64,000 nt of DNA from Desmodesmus armatus (lineage: Eukaryota; Chlorophyta; Chlorophyceae; Sphaeropleales; Scenedesmaceae): assembly GCA_007449985.2 (NCBI GenBank), contig VIIQ02000565.1, forward strand, positions 496,001 to 560,000, in the 5' to 3' direction. Both the position numbers and the translations under genes were made by a program. Each line of letters opens with the position of its first letter. Positions within the stretch are counted from its first letter, which is position 1. Below, one piece after another: positions 1 to 22,600 of this stretch. The notes under the pieces were generated by a model. It saw only the letters and a list, made by a program, of their open reading frames with translations. It ran no database searches and had not been told where the DNA came from.

Positions 1-1306
1 GTGATCTGCAGTGTCGCATCAACTAGTTTGAGCAACCAAGCATACGGCAAGGTAAAAAACAAAAGAATACCCACGAGAGCGCCTGTACCAAGTACTGGCA
101 CATAGACAATTCTGTTCTGGTTGTCATGTCGCGGCAATGGCTGCTCGACAGTCGAATGAACAAAAGCAGGCCCCCAACACACGCCAGCAACGACAGCAAC
201 ATGCATGTTGTTGCAGGCTGATGCATCCCAGCTGGATGGGATTCGGGGGAGCTTACTAAGCATAGCCCAGAGGACAGGGTGCGTGGGAGCAGTGTCCCAA
301 ACAAAAGAGACCTGCAATCGTGCCAAAGACTTCCTCGTGCAAGCACCCCAGCACCCCCTGCTGGCGCCCACCAACAATAACAACTAGCGACACCAATATA
401 ACAACACTACTGTTGCCAGCAGAACGCTCGATCATGATGCACCACGGCCAACATGAACTGGCAGATCCAACACAAACACAACACAAACACAAGATATAAG
501 CGCCGGCAACAGCTGCTGCACACCTGCCAGGAGTGTGCAAGGAAAGTGGAGAGCCGCAGCAGCCCCACCTTTCCGCCTCTGGTCTCTTCCACTCCCCCCC
601 CTCTCACCCCCACACACTCGCAGACAAAGCTGCACACAGACAGAACACCCCCCCCCCTAACATGACAGTCGACGTGCGTGTGAGGCCTCATACAACATAC
701 GTGCACTCTGCACAGCACAGCACGGCACAGCACAGCGCTGTGAAAGCCAGTCCACTCTGGCTTCCCTGTCCCCAGGACCCGTTGGTGCAATCATCGAGCA
801 CCTCTTCTTGCCTCCCAGCGTGCACACAAGTATTTGTACCCCCCACTGCAGTAGTGGCAGGTGAAATCCGACGACAAACCACAACATACAAAAAACGCTC
901 ATGCAGGTGTATTGGCTATTGCCAACGCCACTGCTTCCGCAATTCTGCTGGTGATTGCAACCAACCTCGTCCCCACCCACCATCACTATTGCTGTCAGAC
1001 CATCTTCAGTCCTGCACCGAGTGCGGACAGCAACTGGGTCATTGCCGACCCACTGCCGCAGCCGCCACCACTGATGCCACTGTTGCCGCCTGCAACGCTT
1101 CCCCAGCTCCCACCGTGACCGGCAGCAATTTTAGCAATGACCGCATTCATGTCTGCCTTCACCCATTACGCATGCCCATTACGCATACGCCACAGGGCAG
1201 CTAGAGCGGTTGGTCCTGCCACGTCCCTGATCACGCGGACGCACCACGGCAGCAGCAGTTTGACCAGCAGCAACTGCAGCAATGGCCGCGCTCATGTCTG
1301 CTCCAT
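1..1306. other. 3' flank of the kinase gene, no gene seen
   Basis: This stretch lies beyond the stop codon of the minus-strand kinase. Its plus strand is A/C-rich, so a transcript read from the minus strand would be U/G-rich, as the other 3' flanks in this window are. I see no conserved coding signal; the open frames are low complexity. A CACAG/CACGG pentamer cluster lies near 706-735. No TTACA (minus-strand TGTAA) was found, so the 3' end cannot be placed. Confidence 0.5.
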
Positions 1307-11276
<9,970 letters not shown>

Positions 11277-12244
11277 CAGGCGTCAGAAGCCGGCGTGGGC
11301 ACGAACTGGCTATTGCTTGGTGTAGGGTTACTAGTCTACTGTTGTTGGTGGGTTGGAAGGTGCCCGCAGCTCAGGGGCTGAGCCTAGTTCACAAACAGTA
11401 TCCACGCGTGGAAAAGGGTGAATTGAAGGACATACTGCGCACTGAGGAGTAGGTTGGGCACCGTCCGAGACAGTTGTGAGCCACAGGCTGTTCAGCAGCT
11501 CGTGTAAACATGCAACGTAACTCGAGATGAGTTGAAAGAACCAATGTTGGAGACACGACGTAGGTACCGACAGTGGTGCTCCTGCGGAACGTTCAGTTCA
11601 GTTGAGATGACCACGTCAAAGGGCACGTAAGCCTCTGGTGGCCAATGCAGCTGCAGCCTCACAGGTGACGCTTCATGTTTGACATATGTTGTATGCTTCA
11701 TAAGTGCAGCAGTGTATTGCAGCCAGCCTGCACACAACCCTAGAGACACGTGGGTGAACCAGTTCGATGGACGCAAAGCTGGACGCCCGTGGAAAGGGTA
11801 TAAACTGATCCGGCATTTCCTGCAAGTTGCACGCATGCTTGCTGACAATGCCCCCGAACAGTCGAAGGAAGGCTCTGATTTCCCGCCAGCATGACAGTGT
11901 TTCTTTCCTTGTGAAGGCATCACCAAATACAATCACGCTCAAGTGATGCTCAGAACAAATGTGACTTTGTTTGACCACCCACCGGGGGCCCGCATGGTTG
12001 ATGGCACATTCATGGCCCTAGGGCCTGCGCAAGACCTGGTACAGGCTGGCAGGTGCTGTCACAGCACACACACAGTGTGTGCTGTGACATGTGAGGCCAC
12101 CATTTGCAGTGCTTTGGGCCAGCAACTGTTCACGCGCTGCTTAACCATGATCAAGCAGGCGCAATGTACATGTATCTCCGCCAACTAAGCATGTCTATGT
12201 CAACCGTCCCGGTCTACAACTATGTGGTGCGGCTTGCACGGTTG

Positions 12245-13165
12245 CATGGAATGCAGGTCGTCTGGGCTGACCAACAGGTTGTGTTACAATGCAGAAGAGT
12301 GCAGTGCATGCACGCGGAATAGTAGGGAACATCGACTCTGTCATGCTGCACACAGTGGTCAAGGACGACGTCACACATTGTGCTGCAATTGTCCCTGGAG
12401 AAGTAGCAAGGCTTATCAACCTGGCACACACGACAGTTTGATGCTGTGCAGACCGCACATTTGTCACACAAACAACTGCCGCTATGATCACAAAACTGCA
12501 GCTACCTATGGATGCACAGCTGCTGTGTGCTGGCGTGTCTGCCTTGCATTCCTGTAGTGGCACACTGACAAACAATGTCGCGGTGATGCAGTGGGCATCA
12601 GTGCATGAGTGTCACCCTCCACTGTTGCACACAGGCTGGCTGGCTGACGTCACAGCTGGTTCACCAAGCTTTGTCAGCAAAAACAAGTATACTCCACCAG
12701 CACAAAGTAGACTGGCATCCGACTTCTGCAACTTGGAGTGACACCTCTACACTAGGACCACAAAACTGGTTTGCAAGCAACTCAGGTGGGGGCTTAGCAA
12801 AGAGCACAAGCTCGACACACCAGCGCTGCACTCTAGCTACTAATAAGGGACTACGGCAATCAAGCAAAACTCCTGGGCCGCCCAGGCTGCAGGCTGCACG
12901 GCTGGGCAGTATGGCTGGCTGACTACAAACAGCACAGTAAGCGGAACATGTGAAGACACCGTTCACCTTAACTTGGCAAGGCTGGCGCGCCACATGGATG
13001 CTCAAACACACCCTACTACTGGTGCTAGTAAAGCCGCCCAGTGGGCACCTGGCAACACCTGGCAACCCTTTGGCAATGCTTCGAAAACATCCACCAAAGC
13101 GCTGCGCTGCACTACCACTGGTGCTTGCTGGAGGCTGTGCAAGTCAAAGTGCCCTCTACGAACCT
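12245..13165 (+). mobile_element. Dispersed 0.9-kb repeat, copy A
   Basis: This stretch matches the reverse complement of 48405-49320 with many substitutions and indels. An example is the shared block around AACAGGTTGTGTTACAATGC, which appears inverted near 49270. No intact open frame, terminal repeat or target-site duplication is visible, so it may be a decayed transposon fragment. Orientation is arbitrary. Confidence 0.6.
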
Positions 13166-13603
13166 GACGTATACGTATTACTATTACGTAATAGTGCGAG
13201 GTTGGGCCACAGAATGCTTTGTGGCCTCAGCTGCAGATGGGTGCCAGAGGGCATCACCCTGCATGCAGGTGCCGGTTGTCAGTGGTGGTTAGGGTGTGGT
13301 GATAGACCAGAATCTGCTGCAGCAGCAGACAGCGCAACTAGGCACATTCAATGTGGATTGGCTATGCAACGGGGCACGCTGGCAATTGCAGCACGAAAGG
13401 TGCCAGCCTGGCATTTGATAGTGCAGCCACTGCTTACGGCTACCTGGTGCATGTCACTTGCTGCACCACTACCAACTTGCAGCATTGCTCAGTGCCAAGC
13501 TGAACATCAGGTGTGCATCAAAGCAAGCACAGAGCCAAGCTGTGCAGGTACAGCTGATGTTCAACTTGAACCTCCCAGCTGCCATCACCTGAAGACCCAC
13601 CAC

Positions 13604-13606
<3 letters not shown>

Positions 13607-13666
<60 letters not shown>
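13607..13666. repeat. (CAG)20 microsatellite
   Basis: Twenty uninterrupted CAG units in intergenic DNA, preceded by a short CCA run. Confidence 0.9.
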
Positions 13667-13668
<2 letters not shown>

Positions 13669-14070
13669 CTTGCCCCAGGGCGGTCCAGGGTACTCCACGA
13701 GCACACCCACTGCCTCCGTGTGGCAGTGTCTGGCAAGGCAGGGTTGCTGACCAAAGCACCCCCCCCCAAACAGCCATACCATGTGTCGACAGCAACAGTG
13801 GTTCAACCATTTGACTATCAGCCTGACTATCTGAGATAGCCGGCAGTCTCTGACATCATGGACATGAACTATGCTGGCATTCACCTGCATTGGCCGCTGC
13901 CACACACTTTTGGTGGTTGACGGTTGGCAGTTACCTGCAGCGGCCAACCACACACTTGTGTGTCCAGTGACAAGTCCTAGAAACCGCCGGCATGCTGGAT
14001 TTAGGAGCCCCTGTGGAGCAGACATCCAACAAAAAAATTCAGTACTTCCAAGTTTCCTCTATCCGCAACA

Positions 14071-17000
14071 ATGTTCTACGCTTACTTGCAGGACCAGGAC
14101 GGGTCTGAAGAGCAGGCTTTCGTAGTGGAGGTGGGCAATACACAGCTTGAAAGGCACACATGTAGTGTTGCAAATCCACTTGTATATCGATGGGCTTACC
14201 CATACTAATTGTGGAATTGTGCCCCGCAGCAAGCGCTGGTGATACCGAATGTCGCACCCAACGGCAAGGAGGTGATGGCTATGGAGCAAGTGGAGAGCAC
14301 CAAAGTCTTCAACGACAAGTTGCCCTGCTTTGCACTCTACAAGCCCAAGGCATCCAGCAGCCAGGCCTTCAAAAAAGCTGTGTTCGCTGGGCTCACCCGC
14401 CAGGAGGCTGCGCGCATGTTCAGGGATGGTAAGACAACCTTAACAGCATCTGCTTTTGCTGCACAGCAGCTGCGCTCTTTTTGGTACCACCTAGGTAAGA
14501 CTGCTGTTCCTTTTGACCCACCACCGGAAGCACTACTGTTGCCGACATGCAGACCGAGACTGCTGGCAGGACATGTATGAGAAGTTTCTGGAGAATCATG
14601 ACTTGTTCATCTGTCGCTCCCCGCTGGTGAAGAAGCAGCTGAAGGGCATCAAGATCCCTCCCTTCATCGAGCGCACTCTGCTATGGCACAGCAGCAGCGG
14701 TACTCCCTTCCAAGATGCCGTGAGTTTTTATCACTTATGCGCATGCTATGGGGCGATGCAGTGCCCCAATTGCTCACGCGGAGACGGGCAGCGGTTGGAG
14801 GTTGGTGTATTGCTGCTGCTGTTCCACAGTACCGCAGTAGATGGGGCCCTGAATCGCAATCCCACATGAACACAGCCCTCAGAAGTGGTCTGTGTACATA
14901 TCCATGCTTTGTTGCCTCTGTCCCCCCTGTATCACCCCCAACCCACCTCATACTCTGCCACTGCAGGACAACCTTCCCCACCACGTGCTGCCCACGTTCC
15001 CCATGCACGTTGACGACATAGATTGCAAGTGCTCAGCCATAGTCCGCATCCAAGGCCGTGACGACATTGAAATATCCATCAAGCGCATCCGCAAGGCAGC
15101 TGACATCGCCAAGCTGATCCTTGCTGTTGATGAGGTCTGCAGTTCAACAGACGCACCCTCAGAGTTCCGCAACTACACAGACGAAATGAGGCAGCAGGTG
15201 GGGTCAAAGATGGATAGCTTTTCATTCAGCTGCACTGCCATGTGCTTATTCTGTTGCAGTCCTGCAGCCAGGGTGTATCTGCAGCCATGGGTTGTACTGT
15301 GTCCTGCGTCAACTCGTTCCTGCGTCCCATGGCCATCAGCGTAAGCCAGCTCAACCAGTGCACTGCTCCTTCTTTGATGGGTCCATACAGTCCACTGCGC
15401 TGCCAGCATTGGTTGAGCTGTTCTACATCACGTTCAACAGTCTCGGCAGCGCACCAGCACTGCGTTGTAGTATCTGAGTGATTCACTCACAGTTGAGCAC
15501 TCGCCCACTCGTGCTGCGTCTGTCCACAGGTCATGGCGCGCCTGAAGGTGCACCACATCAGCGACCTGTTCACGCCTCTGGGCGAGGAAAGGCGGCAAGA
15601 GGCATGGGCTGCAGGACCAGGCGCGGTGAGTACAACCCATGGTTTTGGCTAGGGCCAGTGCAGGGCTGTGCTAGCTTTTTGGAGTGCTGAGCTTGCGCAC
15701 AGTAGATTGCTCACGTGCTGAGCGTTTGGGATAGACAAGGCTGCTTGCTGAAGCCGCCGACGGGGCCAACGAGCACCGCAGTTGCTGCGCAGTTGCTGAA
15801 GATACTGAGCCCTGATTCTGCATCATCCCACATGTGCTTCCTTGCCTGCTCCACCAGGTGACCCTCTTCCTCTCCACCAAAGACAGCACCTATGAGGCAA
15901 TCCAACACACCGGTGACGAGCGGAAGGTGGGTGCATACTGTGCATCATGTGTGTGTGCGCGCGCAAGCCGTGTCAGTTGCTCCTACGCATACACCAAAAA
16001 AGGCAGTGGCCGCACGTGGGAGTCAGGAGCAACTGGGTTGTGTGACGCACTTGTGCATAAGGATTGCAGGGCTGCTTCAGTCACTCCTAGGTATCACCCC
16101 TAAAAAGGCAGTGGCCGCACCTGGGGCAATCAGGAGTGACTAAAGTATGCAGTAGACACCTGCACATCATTTGCATGTTGCGTCGGTCGCTCTTGGGTTA
16201 ACACCTAAAAGGCAGTGGCCGCACCTGGGGCAATCAAGAGCGATCAGAGCGCGCAATTCCGCGCCCAGCCTTCCCAGAATGCACTTCAACATGCGTCGTG
16301 CTGGCAGAAATATTGTTGTAATGCAGCCCTGCATGTTGGTGTATTGAGCAAGTACCCTGCTCGGAGGATTCGTGCACTCATTGCATTGATAGCGGAAGAA
16401 CAGGCGATAGCCACTCTGCCTGACAAGCAAGCGGGTGGGCCGCTACCAATGTAATAAGTGAACGGATCCTTGGGGCAGGGTAATTGCTCATTACAGTTGC
16501 GCAGCCTTTGTGTTCATCTTCATCAACTGTGTGCGGATGCTCTTAGAAGAGACAGTCTTCTAAGGGCCCCTCCTTGCTTGTCGCTTGCATGTGCTTTTCT
16601 GCTTTCCTGCTGTGCAGCGCACCATCAGCTGGGTCCGCACAGCACCGGTGCCCCTGCTGCCAGGTGGCCATGATGCAGACGCAGCTGGTGCTGGTGACGT
16701 TGCGCACGCGGCTGCCCCTGTTGCTGTTGCTGCTGCGGCTGCTGGTAATGGCAACCACCAGATGGGCGATGACCTGCAGGTAGGCGCACTCTTGTTCTTG
16801 CAGGAACAGTGCCAGCAATTGCTAGCAAACTGTGTCAGTCGCTCCTTGGTTAGTACCTGAAAAGACCGTGGTCATACCTGGGGCAATCAGGAGCGGTCAG
16901 AGTATGGCATACTTAGACACGTGCATCGCATGGCTGCACCGTGTCGCTATCAAAGGAAATGCCAAATCGGGCTGTATGTCTTGACGTGGCAACTTGGAAG

Positions 17001-18560
17001 TAACTAGCCACATGCAACCGCATAGGCGTATCAGGGTTGCAGCTGTCGCAGATTTTGGTATGCATCCTGATTGAGGTGTTTGCCTGACCTGGGCGAAACA
17101 ACTGTAAAAGTGACGAGGTAAAGTCGCACACGCCATTTGCCTTCATGTGCACCTCGCCCTGCTTTCAAGGGACCCTCTTGTGTTGTTTCCTGCTTTTCGT
17201 TGCTGGGTTGCAGGCCCCACACCCAGCAGGCGGCAACGCAGGCGGCCTGGGTGTTGCTCCCCCTGCTGCACCCCCTGCTGCTGCACCTGCTGCACCCCCT
17301 GCTGCTGCCCCTGGTGCTGGTCTTGACATCATTGACCTTGTGAGCGATGACGAGGTGATTGTCATTGACAACAGCAGCAGCAGTGATGAGGAGGGTGGTG
17401 CCAAAGCGCCTGTGAAGGTGAGAAAAGGGTGGGCTGACAGCGCCTTTGCTGCAGGTAGTGCTTGGCTGTTACGCCTGACTGGCTGTCTGTTTAGAGCAGC
17501 GTGGCTACGTCTGGCGGCATCTACGCAAACAAAAGCTGCAGGACGGCTTGCATGGATGCATACACACAATGCAACTTGTGCAGTCCACCTGGTCAGCAAC
17601 TACACTTCACAATTGGATGCACAACAAGGGCGTAAAAGGCAGCCATGCAGGACAGCGCCCTCTCTTTGTGTTGACGGCACTACCCACGTATTGTGCAGGT
17701 GCATTTTGTGACATCCTGCACTATCTCCATCGGCCTGTTGTGATGACATTCTTGTGCATTTGTGTTTTGATGCTGCTCAACAGGCTCCTGCTGCCAAGCG
17801 GCGCACCGCAGCTGCCACCGCTGGCCGCCTGGTGGGCGGACGTGCACCCAAGCACCCAGTCACCCCCGCTGCTGGCCGTGCACCAAAGCGCGCTGCCGCC
17901 GCCGCTGCTGGCCCTGCTCCCAAGCGCCGTGCCGCGGCCGCCACTGCCGGCCCTGCCCCCAAGCGCAGTGCCGGCCCAGCTGCCCGTGCACCCGTCAACA
18001 AGGTAGGGAGATCGCAGGGAGGGTTTGTGCGTTGCCTGTCGAAAGCGTCAGTTGCAGTTTGGGGTGTACACCCCACACATGTGTGTATGTCGACAGAGGG
18101 AGTACTTGGATAAATGCAAGCTCACTAAGGCTGTGTGTGAAGGGTGGTGGCGACACAGCGTGCATAGAGGGGGGCAAAGAGGGGCCTGACATATGATAAA
18201 GCTTGCTCCTGGGGGTCTGGCCTTAAACAACTTGAAGCACGCACGATAGCCACCCGTCCGTCAGGCCACGATCTGCCGCCAGAGCGCCTTGAGACCTTCG
18301 CATCGCCCTGGTTGTCTGTCCCCTGCTGAACCAAACAGATGCCTGCCTCTCCCGGCAAGGCATCATGTTCTGGACTGCAAGGGAATCAACCCCCATTGCC
18401 AATCGCTAATTTGGTCCCTTGTGTCCACCTCTGCTACTCACAGGTTCAGCGCAAGAGGAGTGCAGGTCAGGCAGCCCCTGCTGCCGCTGCCGCTGGTGCT
18501 GAGAACGACAGTGATGCCCGCGATGCTGCTGAGGCGCTGCTGATGATGCTGGCAGACTGA
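14071..18560 (+). CDS. Unknown protein with two SUMO-interacting-like motifs and a basic tail, 11 exons
   Basis: Exons: 14071-14130, 14230-14494, 14553-14719, 14967-15197, 15260-15340, 15530-15625, 15858-15926, 16618-16779, 17214-17417, 17784-18002, 18444-18560. Phases agree throughout, giving about 556 residues. The first half is an unrecognised globular region (for example LRSFWYHLD, RDCWQDMYEKFLE, CSAIVRIQGRDDIEISIKRI). At about 416-437 two hydrophobic cores followed by acidic/Ser runs occur, DIIDLVSDDE and VIVIDNSSSSDEE, the pattern of SUMO-interacting motifs. The tail is Ala/Pro-rich with repeated PKR/KRR, resembling histone-H1-like or AT-hook-like tails. A nuclear role tied to SUMO is inference. 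No SP-RING Cys/His pattern is seen, so PIAS/SIZ ligase is not supported. The first exon is short, and an upstream start cannot be excluded. Confidence 0.75.
15974..16035. repeat. Short hairpin element, copy 1
   Basis: An 11-bp perfect inverted repeat, CAGTTGCTCCT and AGGAGCAACTG, encloses a core containing AAAAGGCAGTGGCCGCAC. It lies in intron 7 of the SIM-motif gene. Three related copies follow with different but still complementary stems. Confidence 0.75.
16079..16141. repeat. Short hairpin element, copy 2
   Basis: Stem AGTCACTCCT and AGGAGTGACT (10 bp, perfect), with the same core as copy 1 followed by CACCTGGGGCAATC. In the same intron. Confidence 0.75.
16185..16245. repeat. Short hairpin element, copy 3
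   Basis: Stem GGTCGCTCTTG and CAAGAGCGATC, pairing over 11 positions with one G-U. The core is as in copy 2. In the same intron. Confidence 0.75.
16838..16898. repeat. Short hairpin element, copy 4
   Basis: Stem GTCGCTCCT and AGGAGCGGT with one G-U pair. The core has diverged (AAAAGACCGTGGTCATACC) but keeps TGGGGCAATC. It lies in the next intron of the same gene. Confidence 0.7.
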
Positions 18561-19600
18561 TCCAAGGATGCGGCGTAGATCATCCAGTTGGCCAAGTGCT
18601 CTTTCTCAGTGTTTCCTGTTATGACTCCAGCAGTGCTGCACTGCGGTGCCGAGCGTCTCTCTCTGGTGTGATTCCCCTTTGGTTTGATTCCCGACTCAGC
18701 GCGTTGTATTGTATGGTTTCAGTGTCACCATATGCTTGGAGAGGTTTGTTTTGGAGTGACTAGTGCAGCTGGTGTCGTGGTTTGCTGGTGGTCTCAGTTT
18801 ACTGACTAACTGGAACTGTTTTCAGGTCAAGTTGACCATCTGAGGTTCCGTTGACCGACTGATTATTGTGCCTGCATCAGTTGAGATGCTCCTTGCTTGT
18901 TCTGGGGTTTCATATAGTGGCCTTGCAAGCAGGCCTGGTCAGCACAGCCGTGAAATCCTGCAGGTTATATTTGTACGCTACTCTGACGAAACAGCAGCAT
19001 AAATGGCACAGTGCTGTGAGCAATTGCACTGGGGTCACATTTCCTCAGGGCGCACTTCTGTACATACCCTGGGGTGCCATGGGTCCTTCGTTCAGCTGTT
19101 CAGTTGATTCCTCCATGGCCATCTGCTGTGGGCTTTCTGCAAGGTTTGATGGGATTTGACGATACATATCTGCCAGTGCAGAGTGTTTGGTGCCAGCTGT
19201 TGTGAGTTATAGAATGTCACACATTCACATCACTTGTTGAAGCACGTGGTTCTGCCACCATCTGTGGCACACCATGTGGACTGTCCAGTGTTATCATGGT
19301 TCAGGCCCAGGGTTCGTGGCTGAGGGTTTTGCGCAGGTACTTTATTGGCAGAGTGTTGCCACAGCAGTGGCGTTGGCAAGGCAGAGCGTTGTTAAAGCAG
19401 AACCTCTGCTGTGACACTCTCGGTACCAAGGGTTGGTTGGGTAAGAGACTCGTAGTCTGTGCCAGTGAGCGAGGTTGAAGTTTGCAGCCTCAGACTCACT
19501 CGTCTGACTGTAATTTGTTGACCGCGTTTTTGTGGTATCAAGACAGGTGGAGGCCTTCTGATTACTTTGTGCAACACAGTAACCACAAGGTTGACGTCAT
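18561..19600 (+). other. 3' flank of the SIM-motif gene
   Basis: This stretch has a T/G-rich plus strand without coding signal, as expected for an algal 3' untranslated region. The composition changes to A/C-rich near 19560-19700, which may mark where transcripts of this gene and of the converging TLC gene meet. Confidence 0.5.
19509..19513 (+). promoter_or_regulatory. Candidate TGTAA polyadenylation signal
   Basis: TGTAA, the usual green-algal polyadenylation signal, lies about 950 bases after the stop of the SIM-motif gene and near the end of its T/G-rich flank. Confidence 0.35.
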
Positions 19601-22600
19601 CAGAACAGCTGCTCAAAGCATTGCGCTGTGCTGTCACATGTCACGCTGTGGCTGAAGGCTGTGATGTGCCGCCACACCGGCTGTGCTGTGCACACCATCA
19701 CCACACCATCACTAGCTGTTGCTATACCTGGACTGCAGGCAGCAGGCATCTGCAGAACATCTGCATCAATGCACCCCAAGTTGACTTGTCTGTGGCTTTG
19801 CTGCATCATGCACTGGATGGCATCCAAGGTCCTGTGCCCAGTGGGCGGCACTCAATTCCCGCCCTACACGAAACAGCAGCAAAGCCAGTTCCCTTGAAAT
19901 GCTTTGCCAACAGCACCAGTCAAAAGGACTGCCGACCTCTTTCTGTGTAACAGCAGCAAATCCTGGATGTTACAGTGAGCCTGGCACAGGCCGTCACTGC
20001 CGCAGCAACAGCAAGCAACACCCGACTTGGGTGTTGAACCAATCTAGGCGAGTGCACTTCTGTACAAGCTTGTGTGGCATCACCAAATCACACACACTGT
20101 CATGTTCTCACGCCTTCTGCGAAGTGTGACAGCATCACAACAAAAGCACTCACAGACGGTGTGCAATCTCACACGCTCCTCCTGCACACACTGCACACTA
20201 CATGCCCAATCCCTGCTGTGGGCAGAAACTCAGCGCCTGATTGTACTTGGGCTGGGATGCACTTCGTATCAGTACAAAGATATCGACATATTGTACACAC
20301 CGCCACGCTGCCTACATTCTCGATCTCCAAACACAGTCCACGCCTGCCCCACAGCCGATGAAGTAATCCACATACGTAAAAACACAGCTCCCCCACTCCA
20401 TGATCCCACATGAGCATCAGCCCATCATCACAAATGCGCCACAGGCTTGCACCAATTGCCTCCCCACCCAGTGCTGCGCTGGTTGCTGTACACCCAGTAA
20501 TGGGCGGACACTCCCTGGTGGCTCAATCTATCAGGCGCATGGTGCCTGATACCAAAACTGCACTAAGTGTGTCAGGCTAGCACACATGCACTTGCTCTGC
20601 AGCCCATGCGAGGCCATAAGGGTAGGTTCGCCTGCCCAGAAAAAAAAGCAAAAGGTTCTGCTCAACGTGCCGCGGGCGAGGCCCTCCGAAGGTAGGTGCA
20701 GGCAAAGGGAGCGGCGCCAGAGTGTGCCTATTGACCGGCAAATGATCACCGACACAGCCGGGCAACCCCCACCACACAGCACACTTGGCTTTTGCCTGCC
20801 ACCCACACCATACAGCCCAATTGGGTACATCACCCTCCACATACACAGGCCCCAAAAGGCTACAAGGCTGGGGAAAGCAAGGTGAGGGGGCCGCAAAAAG
20901 CCTGCCCGTATGGCTCTTTACCAAACCCATACACCTTGCAACCCCTCGTTGTTTTGGGTTGAGCAGCGCAGGCCTGGTGATGTGCAAACCATACCGCCAG
21001 ACAACAAACCGGCCACTGCAACCACAGGCTACATCACTGCAAGACAACCAAGCTGTGCAGCACCTTACAAGGGTTACCTGCAGAATTCCCGCCAACACAC
21101 CAGCGACCTGTTTGAGGCCACATACGAAAAAGAAGTCACCAAAAACACTGCGTGACGTCATGTACGAAAAAAGCAGCCCTAGAAAGCTGGCTCGTGCTAC
21201 CGTAACACTACCGTAACAGCTTGTCACATCTCCTGGTACCCGCAGGCCTTGCATGGCATATAGTAGCCTGGTACATGGTATAGTAGCCCGCCACAACCGT
21301 ACATCATGTAGCCGCCCAGCTGCTCAGCACAGCCCGCAAATGGCACCATGTGCTGCCCTGCAGCATGTACTGCAGGGCTACAGCCCATGCTCAGCACAGC
21401 CTGCAAGATGCACCATGCGCTGTCCTGCAGCAAGTGCTGCAGCGTTACATCCCATGCAACACACACCCTTGCATGCCACACAACAGTGCAGCAACAAAAC
21501 AGCAGGGCTGCTGTACTGTACTGCATGCACGACTGCCCGGCATGACTGCCGGGCAACAGCAAGGGTCACCCCCGGCTGGTGCAGGAAAGTGTGCTGACAT
21601 GCAGACACTTGATCAAGCTGCCACAAAGGTACAATATATGCAGCTTAAGGCAGAACACAAAAGCTGGAGCAGCTCTTGCAAAGACAAACTGTCACAGAGG
21701 TCAGCATGCCTGCGAGCTTTCACACCTGCCACGCACAGTCAACCAACCATGTGCAGTCGACCACGTCCAGTCAACAGTAGCAACTCAAGAGTGTGTGCCG
21801 CACACAAACCTGCACCCTGCAGGCTTAGATGCCTCCCAAAGTGATTGGACTGAAGGCCAGAGGAGAACTCATGGCCCGCTACCCTGCACCAGACGAGACT
21901 GCAGTGACGACAACTTGCAACAAGGCTGCAACATCCACAACATGCAATCAACAGGATTGATGCCTTCCAACTGGGCGTCAGCATACTTGCAAAGCTGCTG
22001 CGGGTGTGCACACTGCCCCTTGCAGCTGCTGCAGGTGCGCTCACTGTCAATTGTGCTTTCAGCAGAATCAACTGCTGATGATGGTCACCCAAATGGCTCT
22101 ACACCCCTGCCCATCATGCAACAGGCATTGCACGACACTCGACAGAGGTCTAGCGGCTTAATACTGCACCAGGAAGTGTACTCGGGAGGAGGAACACCGT
22201 ACCACCCAAACCCTGCCACACGTACAGAAGCCTCCCAGTGCTACAGCTGCCATCTACCAACGGAGGCACAATCAGGGATGGGTGCGCATATTCGCTTCTA
22301 TACGATATGGATACCTGCGATGCAACCTGCGGGTACAACAGTCACATGCCCGCAGCAGCCCTAGATGCAACACGCACACGGCTGCATACTGTGTGTGCGT
22401 CCACTACATGACAAGATGCAGCACTCCCTTCATGCCCCAACCAACCAACCCTCTTCTACAGCCTCCTTTCCCTGTAGCTGAGTCCATGCAGCCTGGAGAC
22501 TGCTGCAGCTGCTTCCCATCAACCTACTATGACAACCAATGCTGCCAAAGCACCGCTCCCTGTGCAACAGTGTACACACTCCGCAACACACTCGCGAACA

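Larger units (their letters stand above)
11277..14070. other. Divergent intergenic region between kinase and SIM-motif gene
   Basis: The two flanking genes start at 11276 (minus) and 14071 (plus), so both promoters should lie here. The middle is occupied by a dispersed repeat (12245-13165) and a CAG microsatellite. A minus-strand frame at 11978-11492 and a plus frame at 11679-11894 look somewhat protein-like, but neither shows a recognisable motif or splice partner, so they are not called. Confidence 0.5.

Noticed and set aside
11492..11978. Minus-strand open frames upstream of the kinase start
   Set aside because: No motif, no start context and no splice partner; overlapping frames on both strands look equally plausible.
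12220..12575. Cys-rich frames resembling a zinc-binding domain
   Set aside because: They lie inside the diverged dispersed repeat and are not preserved in the other copy.
14432..14472. A 38- or 41-base intron in the SIM-motif gene
   Set aside because: It has GT and AG ends, but removing it breaks the frame while the sequence is open through it and continues into LRSFWYHLD; read as exon.
15974..16898. tRNA or tRNA-derived SINE
   Set aside because: The 61-63-base hairpins lack a T-loop GGTTCRANTCC box, an anticodon arm and a 3' tail.
20577..21296. A 239-codon minus-strand open frame
   Set aside because: It is rich in Cys, Trp, Gly and Val as expected from U/G-rich noncoding transcript sequence, shows no motif, and lies in the A/C-rich 3' flank domain.
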